DNA of 64,000 nt from an uncultured Lachnospiraceae bacterium (GTDB taxonomy: Bacteria > Bacillota > Clostridia > Lachnospirales > Lachnospiraceae). The stretch is from NCBI GenBank assembly GCA_934339365.1, contig CAKRHW010000002.1, positions 1 through 64,000 on the forward strand, written 5' to 3'. Both the position numbers and the translations under genes were made by a program. Within the stretch, counting starts at the first letter, position 1. Each line of letters begins with the position of its first letter. The notes beneath the pieces are model-generated. The model had not been told where the DNA came from, made no database searches, and saw only the letters and a program-made list of their open reading frames with translations. Shown one piece after another: positions 26,158 to 35,950 of this stretch.

Positions 26158-26877
26158 ATGGCAGAAAAAACAACAAAACTAAATGTACCAAATCATGTTG
26201 CAATTATATTAGATGGCAACGGAAGATGGGCAAAACGCAGATTTTTACCAAGAAAAGCCGGACATTCTGCCGGAGCAAAGAACATTGAAAAGATTTGTCG
26301 TGCAGCATATGATATGGGAATTAAATACCTTACAATTTATGCATTTTCCACAGAGAACTGGAACCGCCCGGAAGATGAAGTATCTGCGATTATGAAGATT
26401 TTAGATGATTATTTAAAGAGTTGTATTGAAAGAGCAGATAAGGATAATATGCGTGTGCGTGTCATCGGTGATATTACAAGATTAGAGAAAAAAATGCAGG
26501 ATAAAATTCTTGAATTAGAAGAGAAAAGTGCAAAGAATACAGGACTTAATTTTAATATTGCGATTAACTATGGAAGCAGGGATGAGATTATTCGTGCACT
26601 TCGTAAGGCAATGACAGATGCAAAAGAAGGAAATGTGAATCCAGAAGAATTTACGATGGAAGATTTTGCACAATATCTTGATACCAAGGGAATACCTGAT
26701 CCGGACTTATTAATCAGAACCAGTGGAGAAGAACGATTATCGAATTTCCTCCTTTGGCAGATGGCATATACAGAATTTTATTTTACAGATGTTTTGTGGC
26801 CTGATTTTAGCAAGAAGGATTTACAGCTTGCAGTAGAAAAGTATAGTGCACGTGACAGAAGATTTGGAAAGGTGTAG
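26158..26877 (+). CDS. uppS: Isoprenyl transferase (undecaprenyl diphosphate synthase)
   Basis: This cis-prenyltransferase makes the C55 lipid carrier for peptidoglycan. The 239-residue protein has the catalytic Asp loop ILDGNGRWA, the AGHSAG segment, YAFSTENWNRP, and the C-terminal LLIRTSGEERLSNFLLWQ and YTEFYFTD motifs. AAAGGAGG lies five bases before the ATG. The cdsA start follows six bases after its stop. Confidence 0.97.
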   Translation: MAEKTTKLNVPNHVAIILDGNGRWAKRRFLPRKAGHSAGAKNIEKICRAAYDMGIKYLTIYAFSTENWNRPEDEVSAIMKILDDYLKSCIERADKDNMRVRVIGDITRLEKKMQDKILELEEKSAKNTGLNFNIAINYGSRDEIIRALRKAMTDAKEGNVNPEEFTMEDFAQYLDTKGIPDPDLLIRTSGEERLSNFLLWQMAYTEFYFTDVLWPDFSKKDLQLAVEKYSARDRRFGKV

Positions 26878-26883
26878 AGGAAA

Positions 26884-27735
26884 ATGGCAGTGAATCAATT
26901 ATTTACAAAATCTTTTTTTCAAAGAACAGTGAGCGGAATTGTACTTGTACTGATTGCTCTTTTAACAATTATAAGTGGAGGAATTGTATTAAATGCGACA
27001 CTTACAATTGTATCGTTAATTGGATTAACAGAACTTTATCGCATTTATAAAATCCGCATGACGGGAGAGGCAAAGACCATTTATTTTGTGGGATGTATTG
27101 CGACGGTTGTCTGGTATATTCTTTTAGGATTTGATAAAACACAGTATTTTGACATTTTACTGATAGTATTTTTATTGGTATTAATGTCGCTTTATGTATT
27201 TCTTTTTCCTAAAATTGCAACCAGACAGGTTATGGCAGGCGTATTTGGATTTTTATATGTCTGTGTAATGTTATCTTATATTTACAGAATTCGTATGGCT
27301 GAAAATGGTGCGTACACCGTATGGCTTGTATTCCTCTGTTCCTGGGGAAGTGATACATGTGCTTACCTGGCAGGGGTAACAATGGGAAAACATAAGATGG
27401 CACCTGTTTTAAGCCCTAAAAAATCAATAGAAGGCTTTGTGGGTGGAATCGTTGGTGCAGCATTGTTAGGATGGATTTATGCAACAGTGTTCCATTCAGA
27501 AATCTCAATGGCGATGAATCCACAGATTGTATTTCCTGTCATCTGTGCAGTAGGTTCTATGATATCGGTAATTGGAGACCTTGCTGCATCAGCAATTAAA
27601 AGAAAGCATGACATCAAAGATTATGGACATCTGATTCCGGGACATGGTGGGATTCTGGATCGATTTGACAGTGTGATTTTTACAGCACCACTGATTTGGT
27701 TTTTGATTTTATTATTTCACTGGATTGCAAAATAA
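26884..27735 (+). CDS. cdsA: Phosphatidate cytidylyltransferase
   Basis: CdsA makes CDP-diacylglycerol for phospholipid synthesis. The 283-residue protein has several membrane helices and the C-terminal signature: SPKKSIEGFVGG, then DYGHLIPGHGGILDRFDS. It is nearly contiguous with uppS, as in many bacteria. The product feeds cls, encoded 9 kb downstream. Confidence 0.96.
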   Translation: MAVNQLFTKSFFQRTVSGIVLVLIALLTIISGGIVLNATLTIVSLIGLTELYRIYKIRMTGEAKTIYFVGCIATVVWYILLGFDKTQYFDILLIVFLLVLMSLYVFLFPKIATRQVMAGVFGFLYVCVMLSYIYRIRMAENGAYTVWLVFLCSWGSDTCAYLAGVTMGKHKMAPVLSPKKSIEGFVGGIVGAALLGWIYATVFHSEISMAMNPQIVFPVICAVGSMISVIGDLAASAIKRKHDIKDYGHLIPGHGGILDRFDSVIFTAPLIWFLILLFHWIAK

Positions 27736-27792
27736 TACTGCAGGCTTCTGGAAGTGAAACAGAAGAATATTACAGAAAGAAGGATAAAAGGG

Positions 27793-28941
27793 ATGAAAAC
27801 AATTTCGATTTTAGGATCAACAGGTTCCATTGGAACACAGACATTAGAAATTGTAAGAGAAAATGAAGATTTGAAAGTTGCGGCAATAGCAGCAGGTTCT
27901 AATATTGAATTGCTTGAAAAACAGGCAAGGGAATTTAAAGTAAAACTGGTTGCTGTCTGGAATGAAAAGAAGGCAAAAGAATTAGAGCACAGATTAGCAG
28001 ATACTTCAATCAAAGTAGCAGCCGGAATGGATGGATTGATTGAGGTGGCAACGTATCGGGATACGGAAACAGTTGTAACAGCAATTGTAGGGATGATAGG
28101 TATTGTTCCTACAATTGAAGCAATGAAAGCAGGAAAAGAAATTGCTCTTGCAAATAAGGAAACATTAGTTACAGCAGGACATATTATCATGCCGCTTGCA
28201 AAAAAAATGGGTGTCCGTATTTTGCCGGTTGACAGTGAACATTGTGCGATTTTTCAGTGCTTAAATGGAGAAAACAGACAGGAGATTCATAAAATCCTTC
28301 TGACAGCTTCCGGTGGACCTTTTCGTGGAAAGACAAGAGAGGAATTACAGAATGTAAGTGTTGCACAGGCATTGAATCATCCAAACTGGTCAATGGGAAA
28401 GAAAATCACAATCGATTCTGCCACTCTTGTAAATAAAGGATTAGAAGTAATTGAAGCAAAATGGCTGTTTGATGTGGAAGTAGATCAGGTTGAGGTAGTA
28501 GTACAGCCACAGAGTCTGGTTCATTCTATGGTAGAGTTTAAAGATGGTGCTGTGATTGCCCAGCTTGGAACTCCAAGTATGAAGCTTCCAATACAGTATG
28601 CACTTTTTTATCCGCAAAGAAGGAATGCAACAGCAGGAAGATTAGATTTTCAGACATTATCTAAGATAGATTTTGCAAAACCCGATATGGAGACTTTTAA
28701 AGGGCTGTCATTAGCATACCAGGCCGGCCGAATCGGTGGATCTATGCCAACGGTTTTAAATGCTGCGAATGAAAAACTTGTCTCTTATTTTTTAAATGGA
28801 AAGATTCATTTCTTAGAGATTGCTGATTTGATTGAGGAGTGTATGAAGAAACATAAAGTGATTCTGAATCCAACAGTAGAAGACATATTAAAAATTGAAA
28901 AAGAAACATATAATGATATTGATTCTATGATTGGAAAATAG
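27793..28941 (+). CDS. dxr: 1-deoxy-D-xylulose-5-phosphate reductoisomerase
   Basis: This NADPH enzyme forms MEP, the second step of the non-mevalonate isoprenoid pathway. The 382-residue protein starts with the dinucleotide motif ISILGSTGSIGTQTLEIV. It has the metal/substrate region LPVDSEHCAIFQCL, ASGGPFRGKTREEL, NHPNWSMGKKITIDSATL and NKGLEVIEA. The start at 27793 has AAAAGGG directly upstream; a GTG 13 codons earlier is unlikely. Confidence 0.97.
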   Translation: MKTISILGSTGSIGTQTLEIVRENEDLKVAAIAAGSNIELLEKQAREFKVKLVAVWNEKKAKELEHRLADTSIKVAAGMDGLIEVATYRDTETVVTAIVGMIGIVPTIEAMKAGKEIALANKETLVTAGHIIMPLAKKMGVRILPVDSEHCAIFQCLNGENRQEIHKILLTASGGPFRGKTREELQNVSVAQALNHPNWSMGKKITIDSATLVNKGLEVIEAKWLFDVEVDQVEVVVQPQSLVHSMVEFKDGAVIAQLGTPSMKLPIQYALFYPQRRNATAGRLDFQTLSKIDFAKPDMETFKGLSLAYQAGRIGGSMPTVLNAANEKLVSYFLNGKIHFLEIADLIEECMKKHKVILNPTVEDILKIEKETYNDIDSMIGK

Positions 28942-28965
28942 AACAATGAGAAAGGGAAAAGAAAT

Positions 28966-30270
28966 ATGAGTGTTCTGATAGCATTTGTTGTTTTTAGTGT
29001 TTTAGTTCTGATTCATGAATTTGGACATTTTTTATTAGCAAAGAAAAATGGAGTTTGTGTTACAGAATTTTCTCTTGGTATGGGACCAAGAATTGCAAGT
29101 TTTGTAAAGGGAGAGACCAGATATTCCTGGAAATTAGTTCCTTTTGGCGGCTCTTGTGCGATGCTTGGAGAAGATGAGGAAATCGAAGATGGTCAAAATA
29201 AAGAAGGAGCATTTGGAAATAAGAGTGTCTGGGCAAGAATTTCAGTTGTAGCAGCCGGACCAATTTTTAATTTTCTTCTTGCATTTGTACTTTCACTGAT
29301 TGTCATTGGGTTTGTTGGAGCAGATCCGGCTAAAGTGGTAGAAGTAGATAAAAATTCGCCTGCGTATGAAGCAGGATTAAAAGAAGGCGACATTGTCAAA
29401 AAATATCGTGGATCCGGAATTTCTGTAGGACGTGAGATGTATTTACAGGATATGGTTTCGCCGGTAAGTTCAGAGTCTGTTTCGTTAACTGTATTACGAG
29501 ACGGAAAGAAACAGAATATTGTAATCCAACCAGAGAAAAGAGAAAAATATGTTGTTGGAATGAAATATACATCGAATGAATCGAATGCAGTCATTGAAGT
29601 AGTAAAAGGTGGAGCATTAGAAAAGGCAGGCTTAAAAACGGATGATTGCATTGTGAAAATTGATGGCACTTCCGTAAAGAATGCAAAAGAGATGCAGTCT
29701 TACCTGCAGGATCATCCTTTTACAGAGAAAGAAGTTGAAATTACGGCAACAAGAAACGGGAAAGAATTTACGGCAAAAGTAAAACCGGAAAAAGGAAATG
29801 ATTATTATTACACAGGATTTTCTTATAATCTGTCAAGAGAGAAAATGTCCGGGTTAGAAAGCGTAAAATACAGCTGCTTTGAGATTAAATATCAGGTCAA
29901 GTCTGTTTTTAAAAGTTTAGGAATGCTGGTATCCGGCAAATTAACCAAAGATGATATTGCAGGACCGGTTGGAATTGTAGACATTATTTCTGATACAGTT
30001 CATGAATCACAAAGTGATGGTCTGTTTATGGTATTTTTAAATATCATAAATCTTACAATTTGTCTGAGTGCAAATTTAGGTGTGATGAATCTGCTTCCTC
30101 TTCCGGCATTAGATGGTGGACGATTAGTATTCATGTTTCTTGAAATTATACGTGGAAAACCAATTCCAAAGGAAAAAGAGGGAATGGTACATTTTGCAGG
30201 AATGGTAGTGCTTATGATATTAATGGTATTTATTATGTTTAATGATATCAGCAGATTATTTCGAGGTTAA
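28966..30270 (+). CDS. rseP: Site-2 (RIP) zinc metalloprotease
   Basis: This intramembrane protease of the RseP/YluC family is 434 residues long. The zinc motif HEFGH (His17, Glu18, His21) is in the first membrane segment. Two PDZ-like domains lie in the middle (for example YEAGLKEGDIVKKY and LEKAGLKTDDCIVKIDG), and the third zinc ligand is in NLLPLPALDGGRL near the C-terminus. It lies in the conserved order between dxr and ispG. Two PDZ copies rather than the single one in B. subtilis RasP is a modest difference. Confidence 0.95.
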   Translation: MSVLIAFVVFSVLVLIHEFGHFLLAKKNGVCVTEFSLGMGPRIASFVKGETRYSWKLVPFGGSCAMLGEDEEIEDGQNKEGAFGNKSVWARISVVAAGPIFNFLLAFVLSLIVIGFVGADPAKVVEVDKNSPAYEAGLKEGDIVKKYRGSGISVGREMYLQDMVSPVSSESVSLTVLRDGKKQNIVIQPEKREKYVVGMKYTSNESNAVIEVVKGGALEKAGLKTDDCIVKIDGTSVKNAKEMQSYLQDHPFTEKEVEITATRNGKEFTAKVKPEKGNDYYYTGFSYNLSREKMSGLESVKYSCFEIKYQVKSVFKSLGMLVSGKLTKDDIAGPVGIVDIISDTVHESQSDGLFMVFLNIINLTICLSANLGVMNLLPLPALDGGRLVFMFLEIIRGKPIPKEKEGMVHFAGMVVLMILMVFIMFNDISRLFRG

Positions 30271-30290
30271 AAGATAACGGAGGAGTTTAT

Positions 30291-31352
30291 ATGAGAAGAA
30301 CGTCAAGAGAAATAAAGATTGGAAATAAAGCAATCGGTGGCAGAAATCCTATTATGATTCAGTCAATGACGAATACCAAAACAGAAGACGTTGCAAGTAC
30401 GGTAAAGCAGATTCTAGAATTAGAAGCAGCAGGCTGTGATATTATCCGATGTGCAGTTCCAACAATGGAGGCAGCAAAGGCTTTAGCAGATATTAAAGCT
30501 CAGATACACATTCCGCTTGTAGCAGATATTCACTTTGATTATAAACTTGCACTGGCAGCCATAGAACATGGAGCAGATAAGATACGAATTAATCCGGGAA
30601 ATATTGGAGATCAAAAGAGAGTTCAGGCAGTAGTAGATGCTGCCAGAGAAAAACAGATTCCTATTCGTGTAGGGGTAAACAGCGGTTCCTTAGAGAAACA
30701 TCTGATTCAAAAATATGGTGGAGTAACAGCAGAAGGAATTGTGGAGAGTGCATTAGACAAAGTGGCATTGATTGAATCCATGGGATATGACAATCTGGTA
30801 ATCAGTATCAAATCTTCAGATGTCTTGATGTGTGTAAAAGCACATGAGCTGATTGCAGATAAAACGGATTATCCATTACATGTCGGAATTACAGAAGCGG
30901 GAACAATTATTTCAGGAAACATAAAATCATCCATTGGATTAGGATTGATTTTACATCAGGGAATTGGAGATACGATTCGCGTTTCGTTGACAGGTGCACC
31001 AGTAGAAGAGATTAAATCTGCAAAATTGATTTTAAGAACATTAGGATTACGAAAAGGCGGAATTTCTGTAGTATCCTGTCCAACTTGTGGAAGAACGCAG
31101 ATTGATTTGATCGGCCTTGCAAATAAAGTAGAAACCATGGTAACAAAATATGATGATTTAAATCTTAAGATTGCTGTTATGGGATGCGTTGTGAATGGTC
31201 CGGGAGAAGCCAGGGAAGCAGATTTAGGTGTAGCTGGTGGAATTGGAGAAGGTTTAATTTTCGAAAAAGGGAAGGTATTAAAAAAGGTACCGGAAGATCA
31301 GTTACTCGAAAGTCTTGAAAAAGAAATCATTCGTTTGAAAGAGCAGATGTAA
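30291..31352 (+). CDS. ispG: 4-hydroxy-3-methylbut-2-en-1-yl diphosphate synthase
   Basis: This [4Fe-4S] enzyme of the MEP pathway converts MEcPP to HMBPP. The 353-residue protein is the short two-domain bacterial form, with an N-terminal TIM barrel (PIMIQSMTNTKTED, CDIIRCAVP). The cluster cysteines are Cys263 and Cys266 (SCPTCGR) and Cys299 (MGCVVNGPGEA). GGAGG lies about eight bases before the ATG. Confidence 0.97.
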   Translation: MRRTSREIKIGNKAIGGRNPIMIQSMTNTKTEDVASTVKQILELEAAGCDIIRCAVPTMEAAKALADIKAQIHIPLVADIHFDYKLALAAIEHGADKIRINPGNIGDQKRVQAVVDAAREKQIPIRVGVNSGSLEKHLIQKYGGVTAEGIVESALDKVALIESMGYDNLVISIKSSDVLMCVKAHELIADKTDYPLHVGITEAGTIISGNIKSSIGLGLILHQGIGDTIRVSLTGAPVEEIKSAKLILRTLGLRKGGISVVSCPTCGRTQIDLIGLANKVETMVTKYDDLNLKIAVMGCVVNGPGEAREADLGVAGGIGEGLIFEKGKVLKKVPEDQLLESLEKEIIRLKEQM

Positions 31353-31364
31353 TATCTGCTCTTT
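31338..31364 (+). terminator. Hairpin at the end of ispG
   Basis: An 11-bp inverted repeat (31338-31348 and 31354-31364) covers the ispG stop codon but has only three T residues after it, so termination is probably partial and polC may receive read-through. Confidence 0.5.
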
Positions 31365-31398
31365 GAATGCAAAAGAAGTTTTTTAAGGAAAAGTAAAG

Positions 31399-34300
31399 AT
31401 GGAAAATAAAAGTTTTTTTGAAGTATTTTCAGGATTAAAACTTGAGAATGAAGTAAAGGAACTCTTTGAAATGGTAGAAGTAAAAAAAGTTACGACAAAC
31501 CATACAAAGAGTTCCATTCGTGTATATATCTATAGTCAAAGATTAATTTTTAAAAATAAAATATATCAGGTTGAAGAAGCTATTGAAAAACAGATTTTGA
31601 ATCCATCTGGCTACCAGGATGGAAACGAATGGATGAGTGCAAAGATTATTGAAGAATTCTCACTTTCCGGACAATATACGCCGAAGGCATTATATGAAGT
31701 CTATAAAGACAGTATTATGACAGAATTGAAACGGTATAGTAGAATTCTTTATAGTACACTCAAAAATGCAGAGATAACATTTGACCAGCAGGTTATGACA
31801 TTACAGATAAGTGATTTGCTGACATCTAAGACAAAAGGCAGGGAATTAGAATCGATTTTAGAAAAAATCTTTTGTGAAAGATGTCATGTGCCGATTGAAG
31901 TAGAATGCGAATATATTTCTGTAAATGACAGCCGTTTAGAACTAGAAAAAGAGCAGCAGTTGAAAAATGAGATTCATGAAATTATGTCTCATCTGCCGTC
32001 TAAGAAAAAGAAATCAGAAAGTTTTGATGAACCAAAGAAAGAGAACAAGGCAGAAGAAAAGCATGCATCGAACTCGAAGAAAGATAATAAAAAGGATGGA
32101 CAAAAACAAGTCCAGGGATTCCATGGAGAAAAGAAGGGATTCGAACATCCGAAGAAGAGTTACAGTTATAAACGTTCGGATGATCCAGATATCATATATG
32201 GAAGAGATGTTGATGGGGAATTAGTAGAAATTAAACAAATCGTTGGTGAAATGGGTGAGGTGGTTGTACATGGACAGATTATATCTGTAGACAGCCGGCC
32301 AATTCGAAATGAAAAAACAATTCTGATGTTTGCAATTACAGATTTTACGGATTCTATTATGGTAAAAATGTTTCTTCGAAATGATATGTTGTCAGAAATT
32401 GAGGGAGAGATTGCAAAAGGCAAGTTTGTTAAAATCAAAGGAATCACGATGGTTGATAAATTTGATGGTGAGATTACAATTAGTTCTGTAAATGGAATAA
32501 AAAAAATATCTGATTTTACAAGCAAAAGAAAAGATACTGCTGCAAAGAAAAGAGTAGAATTGCATTGCCATACCAAAATGAGTGATATGGACGGAGTCTC
32601 TTCTGCAGAGGATATTATTAAACGTGCAATTGAATTTGGACAACCGGCACTTGCAATTACGGACCATGGATGTGTACAGGGATTTACAGATGCATATCAT
32701 GCAATTCAAAAGATTGAAGGCAGTTATAAAAAAGCCGGTAAAGAATTAGATTTTAAAATTATTTATGGATTAGAAGCTTATCTGGTGGATGATCTTCAGG
32801 ATGTCTTTACCAATCCCAAAGAACAGAATATGGATGGTACATTTGTTGTATTTGATATAGAGACAACAGGGTTTAGTCCGGTGAATAATCGTATCATAGA
32901 AATTGGTGCAGTAAAGATTCAAAATGGAAAACAGATAGATACTTTTGAAACCTTTATTAATCCGCAGGTTCCGATTCCATTCCGAATTGAACAGTTAACA
33001 GGAATTAATGATAATATGGTAATGGATGCACCGGTTGTAGAAGAGGTGCTTCCGAAATTCTTAGAATTTTGTAAAGATTCGGTTTTGATTGCGCATAATG
33101 CTAATTTTGATATTAGTTTTATTGTAGAGAATGCAGAACGATTGGGGAAAGAAACTGATTTTACGTATGGAGATACTGTAAATATGGGACGATATCTTTT
33201 GCCTGCTATTGCAAAATATACACTGGATCATGTGGCAAAGACATTAGGAATTTCATTAGAAAATCATCATCGCGCAGTAGATGATGCTGCATGTACTGCT
33301 AAAATTTTCCAACGGTTTATTAAGATGTTTGAAGAACGTGGACTGGTGACATTAGAGCAGATTAATGATGCGACAAGAGCATCTGCGGATATTATCAAAA
33401 AGATGCCGACCTATCATACTATCATTCTTGCGACGAATGAAATTGGCAGAATTAATCTGTATCGGTTAGTATCACATTCCCATCTGGAATATTATCGTAC
33501 GCGTCCAAGAATTCCAAAAAGTGATCTTCTAAAAAACAGAGAAGGACTTCTCATTGGAAGTGCCTGCGAAGCAGGACAGTTATATCGGGCACTGCTAGAT
33601 GGAAAGGATGATAAAACAATTGCAAAGCTGGTAGATTTTTATGATTATTTAGAGATTCAGCCATTAGGAAATAATGAATTTATGCTAGAAAGTGATCGCT
33701 ATGAATTTGATTCCATAGAAGTAATCAAAGATATCAACCGTAAGATTGTAAAATTAGGAGAACAATTTAATAAACCGGTTGTTGCAACCTGTGATGTGCA
33801 TTTCTTAGATCCGGAAGATGAGATTTACCGCAGAATTATCATGGCCGGAAAAGGATTTAAAGATGCGGATAATCAGGCACCATTGTATTTACGGACAACA
33901 GAAGAAATGCTACAGGAATTTGAATATTTAGGAAGTGACAAAGCATATGAAATTGTAGTGGAGAATACAAATTTGATTGCTGATATGTGCGACAAAATAG
34001 AGCCGGTTCGTCCAGACAAATGTCCACCCGTCATTCCAAATTCCGATGAAACGCTAAGAAAGATATGTTATGACAGAGCACATGAAATGTATGGACCGGA
34101 TTTACCAGAAGTTGTGTCAGAGCGGTTAGAACACGAATTACATTCAATCATTAAAAATGGATTTGCCGTAATGTATATTATTGCACAAAAGCTTGTATGG
34201 AAGTCGAATGAAGATGGATATCTGGTTGGTTCAAGAGGATCGGTAGGATCGTCTTTTGTTGCAACCATGGCAGGTATTACGGAAGTGAATCCATTACGGC

Positions 34301-35922
34301 CTCATTACCGCTGCCCGAATTGTTACTGGGTCGATTTTGATTCAGATACTGTAAAGGCACATTTAGGTGGAGCCGGGGTTGACTTGCCGGATAAGGAATG
34401 TCCGAGATGTAAAACAAAGTTAATCAAAGATGGATTTGATATTCCGTTTGAAACATTCCTGGGATTCTATGGAGATAAAGAACCAGATATTGATTTGAAT
34501 TTCTCTGGAGAATATCAGAGTAAAGCACATACTTATACAGAAGTTATTTTTGGAAAAGGACAGACCTTTCGTGCAGGAACAATTGGAACCCTTGCCGATA
34601 AGACTGCATTTGGTTATGTAAAGAATTATTATGAAGAACGTGGAGACCGAAAAAGAATTTGTGAAATTAATCGTATTGTTTCGGGATGTACCGGAATCAG
34701 AAGAACGACAGGACAGCATCCAGGAGGAATTGTGGTATTACCGTTAGGAGAAGATATTAATTCATTTACACCGGTACAGCATCCTGCTAATGATGAAAAA
34801 ACACCGATTATTACGACACATTTCGATTACCATTCGATTGATCATAACCTCTTAAAACTTGATATTCTCGGCCATGATGATCCGACCATAATTCGTATGT
34901 TACAGGACTTAACTGGAATTGATCCGCTTACAATTCCGCTAGATGATCCAGATGTGATGTCACTCTTTCGTTCTACGGAAGCATTAGGAGTAACACCAGA
35001 ACAGCTTCGGGGCTGTCCTTTAGGAAGTCTTGGAATTCCAGAGTTCGGAACGGATTTTGTTATTCAGATGCTTCAGGATACAAAGCCGGAACACTTTTCC
35101 GATCTGGTTCGTATTTCTGGATTATCACATGGTACGGATGTATGGTTGAATAATGCACAAACATTAATTGCAGAAGGGAAGGCAACCATTTCAACTGCAA
35201 TTTGTACACGTGATGATATTATGACCTATTTAATCAATAAAGGGGTTCCGGCCGGAGATTCCTTCAAAATTATGGAATCCGTTCGAAAGGGAAGAGGATT
35301 AAATGAGGACTGGATTGCATTAATGAAAGAACATGATGTTCCAGACTGGTATATTGGTTCTTGTTTAAAGATTAAGTATATGTTCCCGAAGGCACATGCT
35401 GCGGCTTATGTTATGATGGCATATCGTATTGCGTGGTTTAAGGTGAATTATCCATTAGCATACTATGCAGCATATTTTAGTATTCGTGCGAAATCCTTTA
35501 ATTATGAATTGATGTGCCAGGGAAAAGAAAAGCTGGAGTTTTTTATGGATGATTATGAGAAAAGGGCAGCCAGAAAAGAACTGACAAAAGCAGAAGAAGA
35601 TGTATATAAAGATATGAAACTGGTACAGGAAATGTACGCAAGAGGATTTGAATTTAAAAAAATTGATATATATAAAGTGCAGGCACACAGATTTCAGATT
35701 ATAGACGGGAAATTAATGGCGGCAATGGACACCTTAGACGGAATGGGGGACAAGGCAGCCGATGGTGTGGTTGAAGCAGCAAAAGATGGCCCGTTTTTAT
35801 CAAAAACAGATTTTAGACAGAGGGCTAAGGTAAGTAAAAATACAACAGATCTGATGGCTGAATTAGGAATATTAGAAAATCTTCCGGAAACGAATCAGTT
35901 ATCTTTGTTTGATTTTCAATAA
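31399..35922 (+). CDS. polC: DNA polymerase III alpha subunit, PolC type
   Basis: This is the main replicative polymerase of low-GC Gram-positives, 1507 residues. In order it has an N-terminal region, a Lys/Glu-rich linker (about 200-265), an OB domain (about 280-380), a split PHP domain (RVELHCHTKMSDMDGVSSA), and an inserted DEDDh proofreading exonuclease (from about 480: FVVFDIETTGFSP, with IAHNANFDISF and HRAVDDAACTA). The C-family polymerase core follows, with SRGSVGSSFVAT, the zinc-finger-like CPNCYW...CPRCKTK, and PDIDLNFSGEYQ. It ends NQLSLFDF, a canonical clamp-binding peptide. Confidence 0.98.
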   Translation: MENKSFFEVFSGLKLENEVKELFEMVEVKKVTTNHTKSSIRVYIYSQRLIFKNKIYQVEEAIEKQILNPSGYQDGNEWMSAKIIEEFSLSGQYTPKALYEVYKDSIMTELKRYSRILYSTLKNAEITFDQQVMTLQISDLLTSKTKGRELESILEKIFCERCHVPIEVECEYISVNDSRLELEKEQQLKNEIHEIMSHLPSKKKKSESFDEPKKENKAEEKHASNSKKDNKKDGQKQVQGFHGEKKGFEHPKKSYSYKRSDDPDIIYGRDVDGELVEIKQIVGEMGEVVVHGQIISVDSRPIRNEKTILMFAITDFTDSIMVKMFLRNDMLSEIEGEIAKGKFVKIKGITMVDKFDGEITISSVNGIKKISDFTSKRKDTAAKKRVELHCHTKMSDMDGVSSAEDIIKRAIEFGQPALAITDHGCVQGFTDAYHAIQKIEGSYKKAGKELDFKIIYGLEAYLVDDLQDVFTNPKEQNMDGTFVVFDIETTGFSPVNNRIIEIGAVKIQNGKQIDTFETFINPQVPIPFRIEQLTGINDNMVMDAPVVEEVLPKFLEFCKDSVLIAHNANFDISFIVENAERLGKETDFTYGDTVNMGRYLLPAIAKYTLDHVAKTLGISLENHHRAVDDAACTAKIFQRFIKMFEERGLVTLEQINDATRASADIIKKMPTYHTIILATNEIGRINLYRLVSHSHLEYYRTRPRIPKSDLLKNREGLLIGSACEAGQLYRALLDGKDDKTIAKLVDFYDYLEIQPLGNNEFMLESDRYEFDSIEVIKDINRKIVKLGEQFNKPVVATCDVHFLDPEDEIYRRIIMAGKGFKDADNQAPLYLRTTEEMLQEFEYLGSDKAYEIVVENTNLIADMCDKIEPVRPDKCPPVIPNSDETLRKICYDRAHEMYGPDLPEVVSERLEHELHSIIKNGFAVMYIIAQKLVWKSNEDGYLVGSRGSVGSSFVATMAGITEVNPLRPHYRCPNCYWVDFDSDTVKAHLGGAGVDLPDKECPRCKTKLIKDGFDIPFETFLGFYGDKEPDIDLNFSGEYQSKAHTYTEVIFGKGQTFRAGTIGTLADKTAFGYVKNYYEERGDRKRICEINRIVSGCTGIRRTTGQHPGGIVVLPLGEDINSFTPVQHPANDEKTPIITTHFDYHSIDHNLLKLDILGHDDPTIIRMLQDLTGIDPLTIPLDDPDVMSLFRSTEALGVTPEQLRGCPLGSLGIPEFGTDFVIQMLQDTKPEHFSDLVRISGLSHGTDVWLNNAQTLIAEGKATISTAICTRDDIMTYLINKGVPAGDSFKIMESVRKGRGLNEDWIALMKEHDVPDWYIGSCLKIKYMFPKAHAAAYVMMAYRIAWFKVNYPLAYYAAYFSIRAKSFNYELMCQGKEKLEFFMDDYEKRAARKELTKAEEDVYKDMKLVQEMYARGFEFKKIDIYKVQAHRFQIIDGKLMAAMDTLDGMGDKAADGVVEAAKDGPFLSKTDFRQRAKVSKNTTDLMAELGILENLPETNQLSLFDFQ

Positions 35923-35950
35923 CTGTTGATATCTTGAGGAGGGGAGAACA